Positions 1 through 9,651 of a stretch of DNA of 64,000 nt are shown piece by piece. Numbering within the stretch: position 1 is the stretch's first letter; each line of letters starts with the position of its first letter. A program made the translations under genes and the position numbers. Below the pieces are notes generated by a model that was given only the letters and a program-made list of their open reading frames with translations, was not told the origin of the DNA and did no database searches. Source of the DNA: Trematomus loennbergii (Eukaryota > Chordata > Actinopteri > Perciformes > Nototheniidae); contig JAAOOA010000027.1 in assembly GCA_012861695.1 (NCBI GenBank), positions 12,690,643 through 12,754,642 of the forward strand, in the 5' to 3' direction.

Positions 1-261
1 ATATGATCTTGGCAGATTTTACTGTAAAATTCTATAGGACATCCCCCTATTCCTAACCTCTTATCCTCTTAATCCTTGTGATGTGTTGATATTAGCATAA
101 AGAGAATTGAAGATATTGAAGAAAACAAATGTTCTTTAACATTGGAAGGTCCTCAAAAATGAACCATCTGAAAATAATTTGACCTATGATCATGCTAAAT
201 TGCCATACTTTTAGAAGATTTTGAAATAACCATATACACTTGCCTGTATGAGTTTCCTTAA
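1..261. other. Unassigned AT-rich left edge
   Basis: I see no gene, repeat family or RNA in this stretch. It is AT-rich flank ending at the TTAA target of the MITE at 262. Short frames here have no family resemblance. Confidence 0.5.
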
Positions 262-643
262 AGGTGGGGTAGGTCATTTTGGAGAAACCAGCTCGAGTGC
301 GCTAGAATTTGAAAATACACAGCCGGAAAAAATCTGCCACTTCCTTACAGAGCCCCTCCTCCAACACACACGAACGCGCACATGACCAATGAGGGCACGA
401 GATAAGTTTGTGCACAGATGGAAGGCTGACAGGCAGGTAGGCCATCCAGTTATTTTAGCCGGGCCGGCTAAAATGATTGGTCGTGCTTTTTACAGTATTA
501 CGGCTTCCACAGATGAAATTATTTTATGGATTTTTTGTCAAAGCACTTAAGATATTCATTGCTATCGGGATGTTAAGAGCATTCCATGGAATATAACAAA
601 AAGTGTATCTCGAGCCGGTTTCTCAAACTTACCTACCCCACCT
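262..643. mobile_element. TTAA-target MITE, copy 1
   Basis: The 382-base element is flanked by TTAA on both sides (258-261 and 644-647). Its ends are inverted repeats starting AGGTGGGGTAGG, and the right end reads CCTACCCCACCT. It has no coding capacity. A second copy lies at 27117-27497. There the paralogous sequence near 63038 is an empty site with a single TTAA, which proves the boundaries. TTAA duplication is typical of the piggyBac and Kolobok superfamilies; which one is not decided here. Confidence 0.85.
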
Positions 644-1104
644 TTAATCTCTTTCGCTCCTTTTGCTTATCACTTATTTTGCTTCATTGCTTCCTTGCTT
701 CCTTCCTTCTTTCCTTCTTTCCTTTCCTGTCTTCATATATGACATTTTCCTCCTTTTTTTTTTTCTTTCTTTGTCCTCACGTCATACAGTATCAGCCTGG
801 TTTATTTTTTCCTTTATTAATTATTAATTATTTTAAGTATTGTTCTTCACCTCCTTTCTTATTTCTCTATCTCACTTTTTCTATCTTTCTTTTTGTCACT
901 GTTTCATTCTGTCTCTTTTTTGACAGTTAATTGCAAGTTTTTATTGGTTGTGTCTGATCCGGCAATGAGCTGGGGGAAATTACAGACGCTGGGTGCCCCG
1001 TTGCCATGGAAACAGCACAGGGCCCTTCTCAACCCCTATACCCTGTACTGTATACACTCCGCTGTTCATATGACCACGGAGATTTGCAGAGCTATCAAAT
1101 CATT

Positions 1105-1185
1105 TCATTTCATTTCAAACCTTTATTTAACCAGATTGGTCCCATTGAGATCATAGATCTCTTTTTCAAGGGAGACCTGCAGCAT
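1105..1185 (-). mobile_element. Possible LINE 3' tail fragment
   Basis: Read on the minus strand, this stretch ends in a phrase meaning 'caatgggaccaatctggttaaataaagg' in pieces: CAATGGGACC followed by TGGTTAAATAAAGG. That wording resembles the 3' end of several fish non-LTR retrotransposons. No coding part is present. Clade not assigned. Confidence 0.35.
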
Positions 1186-2188
1186 ATAGGTTCCACATGA
1201 AACATAAAACAATTCATACTTTCAAACTTACTTGTTTGGTTTTTATTTTATTTTTTATTTATTTATTTTTTGGTTCTGTTTTTTCCTTTTCCTTTTTATG
1301 TTTATTTTCATGGCTCTGTTGTTTAAGTTATATTGATAAGCATTTTTTGGTTTTGCCTGTGCGGGTATGTGTGGGTGGAGGGAGGGAGGGGGGAGTGTAG
1401 TGAGTGTACTGTGATATTACAATATAAATGAAATGGCATCGATTACTGTACACTGTAATGAAATAAAAAGACTTGTAAAAAAAAGAAACCTCATTCCAAC
1501 TTTAAAATGTTACACATCTTTCTGACATTATTCGTGGAACACAACTTTTAAATCTGATTCTTACCTTTAGAGATATTAAACATTGTTCAGACCTTGGTAA
1601 AGAGGCTTTCTTCAGATTTTAACATTAACTAGAGTGCGTGATGTCACAGCTAGAGGGTAGGAAATCTTGAAATTTGCCTTCATATTTCTTTTTAAAACTG
1701 CCATAATTCCCAAACCTTACATTCCTGAGACATAATTTTTCATGACAAACGTAGGAAAACATCTCGTAGCTTGAAAAAGGACAAATAATTAAGCAAAAAT
1801 AATTAAACAAAATGCCTCTTGAGGGCATGAAGTGACAAAAACTTTCAACATGTCTCCATTAACACCCATTGTAATTTCAGGCTGATATTTCCTCACAGCA
1901 GCAGCCGCACACCTTTAGTTAAACTGCCAAAAAGGCCACATTATTAACCCGAAAGTACACAAAAATTACACTGCAGATACTCAACTTCCTTGACATGCTT
2001 CACGTTTTGAAATTTCACAGATATCTGTTATGGTTCTTCCACAAAACGTTCACATGTAAGAGGTTTATCTCTCATTCAGAACAATGCAAACCTTTGATCG
2101 CTACAGAGCTCGTTAGCTCAACTATAAACACCTGTGTAATGGAACACGATAATGTCATCACTCCAACTGACAGCAGTCAGTTCTAACA

Positions 2189-2198
2189 GACACACACA

Positions 2199-2230
<32 letters not shown>
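2189..2230. repeat. CA/CT dinucleotide microsatellite
   Basis: A run of CA units passes into about 15 CT units and back to CA. It is a simple sequence repeat. Confidence 0.9.
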
Positions 2231-2232
<2 letters not shown>

Positions 2233-2459
2233 GTTCCAAACGGCCCAAAACTTCACAGGTTTGGTAACGATGCAGCCATCAACGCATCTAAGCATATTAT
2301 GGGGTGTCATCAAAGGTATCATTTCAATCTAAATTCTTCACTTTCTTCTTACACATTACATTTCAGCATAGCAGTTTGGCGTCAGCTTTTCAGCATAAAG
2401 CATTCTTCAGGAATTGCATTCTCTAGTTAGTTTTGGTCCTCATTCTGAGGGAATTTTTG

Positions 2460-2617
2460 TTGTTACCTTTTGTTTTGAACCTTTTTCACCTCGTCAAGAG
2501 CGTCGATCCTTTTTTGTGACCTGTTTTTGTAAATAAAGTATTTTTCTCATACTTTACCTCTGTCTCCTGGGGTCGTGCATTTGAGTCCTACTACCTTGTG
2601 TTTTCAAGTTCGTGACA
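2460..2617 (+). other. Possible LTR or transposon 3' end remnant
   Basis: A T-rich stretch contains AATAAAG near 2532, then a phrase like 'gtgcatttgagtcctac' and finally CGTGACA just before the conserved APOL-like upstream block. This order (poly-A signal, 'catttgggtcct', 'TGACA' end) resembles solo LTR ends common in fish genomes, and a reverse-strand relative may lie at 48419-48480. No partner end was found, so the call is weak. Confidence 0.25.
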
Positions 2618-2975
2618 AAGGTACACTGAGAACAGGTGGCTTTTATGAGTTAAGTGAACTTTGAGTTTTACCAATATATTTGCTGATCCTGGAATGAGCT
2701 GATAACAGAAAATTATATGATGTTTCAGTCTGGTGATATCGAGAGGAGAAAATGAAACCTGATGATTTCAGCAGAGCCAGTCCACAGACAAGTTTGTGGT
2801 TTCTGTGATTGTGGTTAGTAACATGTCGATAAGGTCTTGATAAAGAACTGAAGACAGCACACTCTACCACAGTCAAGAAAGATGTCTGCAACAAGGTAGG
2901 AGTTTATATCGTTGTTGAGCCACTTTTGGACAAAGAAAGATAGAAAAAGCCTGCAGTAACAGCTAAGTTACTAGC
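2618..2975 (+). promoter_or_regulatory. Conserved upstream/first-exon block of copy A
   Basis: This block is repeated almost unchanged before copy B (15925-16270). It surrounds the short first coding exon and extends about 260 bases upstream of the ATG, so it probably holds the promoter and 5' UTR. No TATA box could be assigned with confidence. Conservation between paralogues is the only evidence for function. Confidence 0.45.
2882..2895 (+). CDS. APOL-like copy A, exon 1
   Basis: The 14-base coding exon reads ATG TCT GCA ACA AG and is followed by GTAGG. It joins in frame to the AGA AAG of exon 2. Copies B, C and E have the equivalent mini-exon in the same context. Confidence 0.75.
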
Positions 2976-3412
2976 TTTATCTAAAACTAGTCATTTTAGA
3001 TATGTGAAGCATGTGTTTTAAAACATTCATGATGTGGACATTAAGGTTGTAGCCTAGCCTATGAACAAACTGAAAAGTAGCACCTCTGTCTCATTGTAGT
3101 CTTTTAGTTTTGTGTTCTGTCTTTTTTTTGGTCTAAGTATATTGTTATATATATACCACAGTGAAGTTAGTTTTAGGTTGGACATTCAACAGACATTTAC
3201 TCCGAATCCAGCAGCGTCTCTTAAAGCTGGCTGTCGGCATCAGAGGACTACTTAACTGGGCAAAAAAGACACACCTGTTTTATTAGAATATAGTATACGT
3301 TTTTATAGTTGACTAATATGAATATATTTGTCCTGAATACATAAAAGTGTTTGTATATGGAAGGAAAATAGGACTTTTCATTAAAGTAACTGCCAAATGT
3401 ATAACAGTATGT

Positions 3413-3637
3413 TGTAGTGATCACTAATTAATACACTGGGTTACATAATCCAATCATGGAACTACAGGTTGGGGGTATTGTTTCCACACGGACATATATG
3501 TTGTTGGTTGCCCTCCCTTTCGCTTTCTCTTGTCTTCCCGGGCTGCGACCCGACAACATGTCCGTTTCTGCTGCTCATTAAAGTTCCCTTTTGCACCTTC
3601 GATGCACCGCGTCCGACTCCTATCTCTCGGCACTACA
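3413..3637 (+). repeat. Left LTR of the gypsy element
   Basis: It is 225 bases, begins TGT and ends ACA, and has an ATTAAA-like signal followed by a short R/U5-like end. It is near-identical to 4749-4983. Confidence 0.85.
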
Positions 3638-3762
3638 TTGGTGACCCTGACATAAGTCTCGCGAAGTATCCGAGACTGAACCGAACACGGCAAAAAACGC
3701 AGTTTTTCTCGAAATGCGGAGATTTTGGAGTCGTCCGTGGCTGCATCGTGCGCACGGACTGA

Positions 3763-4122
3763 GGCCGAGGACGTCGCTCGCCATTCCGCATCGTCTCAGC
3801 ACTGGAAGACAGCAAGCCTTCCGACTACAATGAGACGATACACGACCTGCTAGGTGCGGAAGAACCCGACTTCTCGTTCATGGGACTGTTTCTTCGGGAC
3901 ATGGGGCCGCATGTCCAGACAGTGCTCGCTAACACGGCTAGTGTTGAGCCCCGCGCTTTAGACGAAGAAGCTGACCGGTTCTTCCTGGCCGCCCGGCGAT
4001 TTACCCCTGGGGTGCTGGCCACTACACGCAGCGGCACCTTCCCTGGTGGGGGCACGCCGCCTAGCAGAGGCTCCGGAGCCGCCGCCGCCGACTGCCGACC
4101 GACGGCTAACAACGACAGCTAA
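3763..4122 (+). CDS. Gag fragment of the gypsy element
   Basis: The frame is open from just after a TGA at 3760 to the TAA ending at 4122. Its middle includes PDFSFMGLFLRDMG and the helix-like stretch ANTASVEPRALDEEADRFFL, which resembles capsid regions of fish Ty3/gypsy Gag proteins. No zinc knuckle follows; the sequence passes into short tandem repeats. It is a truncated Gag in a non-autonomous element. Confidence 0.55.
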   Translation, partial: GRGRRSPFRIVSALEDSKPSDYNETIHDLLGAEEPDFSFMGLFLRDMGPHVQTVLANTASVEPRALDEEADRFFLAARRFTPGVLATTRSGTFPGGGTPPSRGSGAAAADCRPTANNDS

Positions 4123-4250
4123 CAACAGCTAACCACGACAGCTAACGGCTAGCAGCTACGACGGCTAACAACGACAGCTAACAGCGGCTAACGACGACAG
4201 CTAACGACTAGCGGCTAACGACATCCATCGGTTAACATCCAACTGTTAAC
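4096..4250. repeat. Short tandem repeats of ACGACAGCTAAC type
   Basis: Degenerate units of about 12 bases built on 'acgacagctaac' and 'ggctaacaacg' are repeated more than eight times just after the Gag fragment inside the gypsy element. Confidence 0.7.
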
Positions 4251-4261
4251 CCCTTTTTTTG

Positions 4262-4590
4262 TGGTGCCGGAGAGGAGGTTCGACCAAGTCTGGTCGGCCT
4301 CGTGTGGATCCTCTCACAATTTCGCCCACCTGTTTTTGATCGTGGACAGGACGACCCTTTTGAGCTTTTTCTGGTGCCTGAGAGGAGGTTCGACCATGTC
4401 TGGTCGGCCTCGTGTGGACCCTCTCGTTTTTTCACCACCTCGACGGTGGCTTCGGACGTCGCCCATGCCTTCTTCGGCCCGTGGGTGGCGCGCTTCTGGA
4501 CCCCGTCTCGCCTCGACTCTACGGTTTCGGACGTCGCCCATGCCTTCATCGGCCCGTGGGTGGCGCGCTTCGGGACCCTGTCTTCTGTCT
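4262..4590. repeat. Two tandem duplications in the gypsy internal region
   Basis: A unit containing GAGAGGAGGTTCGACCA occurs near 4270 and again near 4380. A second unit containing CGGACGTCGCCCATGCCTTC occurs near 4453 and 4529. The region is G+C-rich and gives overlapping open frames on both strands; none resembles a known protein. Confidence 0.65.
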
Positions 4591-4748
4591 TCGTACCCGC
4601 CGCCGCTGTGCCTTCGCCTGCGGCCGGGCAGCGCTCCTCCCTGCTGGGGCCACCGGATATTCACGCCTGCGACCCCACCCTCCTCGGCCCCTGTGGTGCT
4701 TCCTCCCGGACGCGAGGATTGTGCCATGTTTGAATTCTGGGGGGCTTG

Positions 4749-4983
4749 TGTAGTGATCACTGATTAATACACTGGGTTACATAATCCAATCATGGAACTA
4801 CAGGTTGGGGGTATTGTTTCCACACGGACATATATGTTGTTGGTATTTACTGTGTGCCCTCCCTTTCGCTTTCTCTTGTCTTCCCGGGCTGCGTCCCGAC
4901 AACATGTCCGTTTCTGCTGCTCATTAAAGTTCCCTTTTGCACCTTCGATGCACCGCCTCCGACTCCTATCTCTCGGCACTACA
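4749..4983 (+). repeat. Right LTR of the gypsy element
   Basis: It is 235 bases, with the same start and end as the left LTR. It is preceded by a G-rich run (GGGGGGCTTG) that could serve as the polypurine tract. It is followed by ATGT, matching the left flank. Confidence 0.8.
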
Positions 4984-5317
4984 ATGTGTTATATAACAGA
5001 AAAAGCCCTAACATCGTACAAAGGTTGTCTCCAGTGTAGTCATATGGAAGCTTTTGAAAACGATTAAAATTACCTTTAATAAAAATATATATTCAAAATC
5101 AATTCATGACACATGAGTTATCCAAAACACTGTGCTCATTAAGAAATATGTATTATCACCCAACATGAGCAAGTACACATGGAGGAATTGAAATAACACT
5201 TGTTTTTTTCAAATGTACTGATGGTCCCTCATGAAAACTATTGATTAATTTGTTTATGCAGCCTTAGGCTGATAAGAGGTTGAAGAATGATTTCAATACA
5301 GTTATTTTGTGTTACAG

Positions 5318-5914
5318 AAAGGAACTCCAGGAGGCCTTGTGCTGCTACACCGCAGATACCCTGAACTACATCGACACAGTGAAAGCATTCTGTCAGAAGA
5401 GTTCTAAATGGATACTAAAGAGGGAGAAAGAGGTGGATATGATGATTGACATCAAAACCAGGGCAGATAACATTGACCTCTGCATCGGCCATGTTACCAA
5501 GTCACAGACCAGAGGTAAAGCCTTTCTGCAATATATGAAGAGCAAGGTAACCCAGGGTACTGCAGACAGGAGGCGAGCAGAGCTGGAGAAGGAGCTGGCT
5601 GCTCTGCTGAAGTCCACTCTGGAAGGCCTGGAGGAGCTCGACTGCTTCCTGGATGCGGTGGAGAATCTGGCGGTCACCTCACTTCCTTTGTTCATGGAAG
5701 AGAACCAGGTGTTACATCTGCCTGAAGGGATCAGCCCTGTAACCGTTCAGGTTGTCCTCATTGCTGCACGGATGATCTGCCCTCACCTCCTTGAGTTTAA
5801 AAGAGATGCAGACGCCTTCTTCTGCCCCAAACTTCAGAATGTGGAAGTGCTGGCATATCAGCTGGACAAATACATAAGGACCACTCAGCAAATCTGTGAG
5901 AAGTTAGAGAAAAG
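5318..5914 (+). CDS. APOL-like copy A, exon 2 (intact)
   Basis: The exon is 597 bases, bounded by TTACAG and GTAAAG, and is the only undamaged exon 2 in the window. It encodes about 199 residues starting K-E-L-Q-E-A-L-C-C-Y-T-A-D-T. It is rich in charged helical sequence with several Leu-rich segments (RRRAELEKELAALLKSTLEG near the middle) and a C-terminal half ending ICEKLEKR. I know of no named domain for it. Length 597 and phase 2 at both ends make it skippable without a frame change. Confidence 0.8.
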
Positions 5915-5997
5915 GTAAAGAGGCATGTCCTTAAAATAATATGCACATTTAGCAAAATAAACTTCTATTATAAAAATTATTTTCCTGTTTTTCACAG

Positions 5998-6117
5998 CTC
6001 CTTCTGTGACTTTTGCCTGAAGATGAACGACGATACACTGGTAGACCTCGCTGTGGATTTGTCTGAAGACGACACGCAAAGGATGCTTCATCACATTAAT
6101 CAGCTCGAGGAACTCAG
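5998..6117 (+). CDS. APOL-like copy A, exon 3
   Basis: The exon is 120 bases between TTTTCACAG and GTACG. It encodes 40 residues including SFCDFCLKMNDDTLVDLAVD and ending LEELR. Phase 2 at both ends. It is almost unchanged in copies B, C and E, and open in all of them. Confidence 0.8.
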
Positions 6118-7350
6118 GTACGTTTAACTCCTTTATGTGGTTTGTGTCAACACCGCTGTGCAAGGTGTGATGAACGATGATGATAAAAATGATGACATGT
6201 ACTCAATAATTGGCTTGTTTGTTGTTGACTGCATAGCCATAGACTAACACAAATCTTTGTACACATTTTAATAGTTCCCAGATGATAAATGCTAATGATG
6301 ATGACTCATTTGTGAATACATTTCTGCAAAAGTTAAGACATTGTCTTCAACCTCAGATTTACTGTATGTTTAGTGGTAATTAGCAAACCCTAGAATGCTA
6401 CACAAGCAAAATACATTTAAAAAATGCAAAGGAGCTCGAGACACAGCATTAATGCTTTAGACCAGGGGTCAGCAACCTTTTTGATATGAAGTGCCATTTA
6501 AAAAAAAAAAGAAAAAGTGATCAGTGTGCCAAATCCACATTAAGATTATCATTAATTGCAATTATGACATCACATCAACATTTCCAGCGGATCTGTAATT
6601 TTATTACATCAAAGTGCATAGCAACATTTAAAAGAAAGCAGCCATCCTTATCAAAACATTCACATCTGAGTTGAAATCACTAATCACTGGGGGAAACTTC
6701 TGAAGCAATTGGAAACAGGACTCGGAGAGACTCGAGGAGAGCTGGAGCTTTGATGGCAAACACTGACGGTTTATGTGGTGCTTCGGACGGAGAATTCACA
6801 AGACATGTCATGAGCCACGAGTTGACACAGGTTGAGATGCCAAATCAATTCTGAAGATCTCTACCCCAGACCCATGTATTTAGCTAGTTCTGAGAGAATA
6901 ATCAACATTGTGCACAACAAGATAGAACCATAACACCTCTATCAGCTGACGCCAACAGGCAGGAACATGGAGACAAAACACTAAGAGCACAGCAGCCAAG
7001 GCTACAGGTGCCTGTGCTCAGTCAGGACAGTTTAAACTGATTAACTGGGTCACAGTTATGGGCCCTGGAAAATATTTCCCCAACAATCACCAATTAAGCA
7101 CCAATCTTTAGCAATAAACTTGCAATGTGTTAACAGCAAATGTCAAAACGTGCGAATTAAATGTAACAAACAGAAACATGAGCACCAAGTATGCTCCCAT
7201 CCATATGAAAACATCCACATCCGATTTATCACACAACAGGCAGGCTTTTTTTTTTATAAATATTGAAGTTAAAAGCATCAATCTGGTGCACTTTGAGAGC
7301 AAAATTAATAGATCTATGGATACATCTGTCAACACCCATGTGAAACCGTA

Positions 7351-7860
7351 TTGTAACCCTAGTTATATAAACACAGGCGGAGCCCTCTACTGGACTCTAT
7401 GGGTACTACCTTATCCCGCGTGCATTCTCCCACTGAGACTTCTATAGACGTAGCCGGCCCAGGGCGGGCCTACCTGAATGCGCGCGCATCCAGGGGCGGA
7501 CTGGGACTACAAATCAGCCCGGGACTCTCGACCGGCCCACTTCGGTACCGCCGGCCCACCTCGGTAAATTACTAACGGGGGGGGGCTAGTGACTTATCCG
7601 AGCGGCCCACCTCGGTGCCGCAAGTAAATACCGCGAGGAAATTGTCGACGGGGGGGGGGGGGGGGGTGCTAGTGACTTATCCGAGCGGCCCACATCGTCC
7701 GACCGGCCCACTTCTGTACCGGCCCATCGGGTTTGGTCCCGAACGTCCCGATGGCCAGTCCGCCCCTGCGCGCATCACACCGTATAAAAGGAGGCCTCGC
7801 CTCCTGACTGCCATCCTATACCTCTCTTCAGCGAGTGGAACAGGACAGACAGTGCCCTGA
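7351..7860. repeat. Left terminal inverted repeat of the DIRS element, interrupted by a MITE
   Basis: It starts GTAACCCTAGTTATATAAAC and continues through the segment shared in inverse orientation with 13400-13610. A 278-base hAT MITE interrupts it at 7491-7768. Sequence after the MITE (from 7769) continues the repeat toward GGAGGCCTCGCCTCCTGAC. Confidence 0.75.
7491..7768. mobile_element. Small hAT MITE nested in the DIRS terminal repeat
   Basis: Ends are CAGGGGCGGACTGG and CCAGTCCGCCCCTG, a perfect 14-base inverted pair. The 8-base duplication CGCGCATC flanks it (7483-7490 and 7769-7776). Internally it is G+C-rich with a poly-G run and repeated CGGCCCAC motifs. No frame is credible. Fragments with the same end motif occur near 26142, 36362, 37320 and 59005. 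Confidence 0.85.
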
Positions 7861-7940
7861 GTAGAGGGCTCCGCCTGTGTTTATATAACTAGTTACAATA
7901 CGTAACCCCGTTATATCTCTCACAGGCTCCGCCCTACCTC
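7858..7940. repeat. DIRS internal complementary region
   Basis: The first half is the reverse complement of the element's outer left end (from GTAGAGGGCTCCGCC to TATAACTAGTTAC). The second half matches the reverse complement of the outer right end (GTTATATCTCTCACAGGCTC). Having both outer ends joined inside the element is the hallmark used by DIRS elements in their circular intermediate. Confidence 0.75.
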
Positions 7941-8436
7941 TATGGGTACAGTGGGTGGAGCCCTGATGTATACGCGCACTGTCGTCCAACACCAATCCAC
8001 CCTACTGCCCCTGACCGGCTTTTCTGGTCAGCAGCTGCTGCCCCCCCTCTCCTTTAACCCGGTTGTGACCGAGGAGAAATCTGGGCTGCGGCTGACAGAG
8101 CACACCCTGCTGCGCTTGCCTCGCAGAAAGTGTGCTCAAAAAACAGTGCCGGGGGACCCCCCGCCCCTAGACGGATGGGGAGAGCCCCCTCGGCCCCGTA
8201 TGGGCTTACTACGCACCTGCCTTCCTGAATCCCTAAGGATAACAGGGAGAGCGCCAGCGCCCATGCCTCACACTCAAGCACTGACCCCATGCAGAGTGTG
8301 AGAGGACTAAAAATGTGGGGGGGCTATCCTCCCCCTGCCTCTCGGCAGGAGGGGGGCAGCCCCTCCGCCCGTAACGGGCCAGCGCGCCCTTGCCTATCCC
8401 GGGACCCTCAGAGGGCCCAGGAAAGGTGAAGGCGCA

Positions 8437-9651
8437 TCACGTGGGGAGGGGGTCAGATGCCAACTGACCCACAACCCCCCCCCCCCTACAAATCTGTGTT
8501 GCCCCAGCAAGCACAGACGAGGAGAAAGAGCCAGACATGTCCAAGAGATAAAACCTTATAAAGGGGCCTGGCGTCGACCAAGACGCCGCTGTGCATAAAT
8601 CCTCCACACTGTTGAATAAGGCTGTTGACACAGCTACAGCCCGTGTGGAGTGCGCACGAATCCCCGTGGGGCAGGCTCTCCCTGCCTGTCGTAGGCATGT
8701 GCAATGCACTCGCAGAGCCAGCCTGCCAGGCGTTTCTTGGACAGAGCTTTCCCGATCACCCCGCCCCCGAAGCACACGAACAGCTGTTCGGTGCGTCTAA
8801 GGGCAGCCGTGCGCTCCACATAACATGCTAGCGCACGCACCGGGCAGAGGAGGTGCAGTTTAGCCTCCCTGGCCCCCCATGGGGGGGAGACTAAAACCCC
8901 CTAACTGAATAGCCCTCGACCTGAACGCACTCCTTAGGTCTTTAGGCACAAAGGAGGGGTTCGGTCTAAGTGTCGCGCCGCTCCGGCCACCCCGAACTAG
9001 TAAACAACTCGGGTGCACCGACAGAGCAGTTAACTCGGACACTCTTTTGGCTGACGTTAAGGCAAGAAGCAAAGCTGTTTTCCACGACAATGCTTTCAGA
9101 GGGGAGAGCTCCAGAGGCTCAATGGTCCCGAGGCCAGAGCCTCGAGCACTAGGGGCAGGTCCCACTGCGGGGTGGAGACGTGCACTACAGGGCGCAGTCT
9201 CCTAACCCCCTGTAAAAACCGCGACATCAGTGGTTGATTAAAGGCTGACCTGCCACCAAAAACCCTCAACAGGACGAGATGGCTGCTGCATACACTTTCA
9301 CTGTGAAATGCGCCAGCCCTCTGTCCACCAGTAAGTGTAAGAAGGATAAAATAGAGCCCAACTCACAAGATAGGGGCTCTATTCCCCGCTCCTCACACCA
9401 ATGCTGGAATCTCAGCCACTTGGCCTGTAACAGGCTGTGGTGGATTCTGCTCTAGCTGCCTGGATAGACTGAATAACGCTGTCAGACAATCCACCCTGTC
9501 TCAGCCTGTCCCTCTCAGGAGCCAAGCCTGAAGAGGACGGCCCAGAGTGGGTAACGCCCCGATTGCACCTGCCCCTTGAGACATCGCCCCCCAGAACTGG
9601 GGGATCGCCCAGGGCTGGCCCACCTTCATCTGTGTCATTTCTGAGTACCAC
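8437..9651 (-). pseudogene. DIRS tyrosine recombinase, frameshifted
   Basis: Three or four minus-strand frames together give a YR-type protein. An N-terminal part near 9651-9420 includes GLSDSVIQSIQAARAESTTA. A middle part at 9165-8860 includes LTSAKRVSELTALSV with the first catalytic Arg context. A C-terminal part at 8840-8437 includes IRAHSTRAVA (the H-x-x-R box) and FIRFYLLDMS, where the Tyr is the expected nucleophile. Frame changes between these parts show it is not functional as it stands. The enzyme family cuts and joins DNA through a 3'-phosphotyrosine link; in DIRS it integrates the circular cDNA. Confidence 0.75.

Larger units (their letters stand above)
648..2459. other. Intergenic region without recognised gene
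   Basis: This stretch holds a pyrimidine-rich tract (about 650-930), a possible LINE 3' tail (1105-1185), a G-rich stretch near 1376-1395, an A-rich tail after an AATAAA-like signal near 1461-1490, and a CA/CT microsatellite (2189-2230). The frames in it are low-complexity or unrelated to any family I know. I see no host gene. Confidence 0.5.
3413..4983 (+). mobile_element. Short Ty3/gypsy-type LTR retrotransposon in intron 1 of copy A
   Basis: Two direct LTRs (3413-3637 and 4749-4983) start TGTAGTG and end CACTACA. They differ by a small 10-base indel and a few substitutions. The flanks are ATGT on both sides (3409-3412 and 4984-4987). Immediately inside the left LTR is TGGTGACCC, a primer-binding site of the tRNA-Trp type. 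Only about 1.1 kb lies between the LTRs. It has a Gag fragment but no protease, reverse transcriptase or integrase, so the element is non-autonomous. Confidence 0.85.

Noticed and set aside
586..930. 114-codon frame rich in Phe, Leu and Ser
   Set aside because: It is translated from a pyrimidine-rich tract and begins inside the MITE; no family resemblance.
4232..4767. Several overlapping frames on both strands, up to 168 codons
   Set aside because: They lie in G+C-rich tandem repeats inside a non-autonomous gypsy element; open length on both strands reflects composition.
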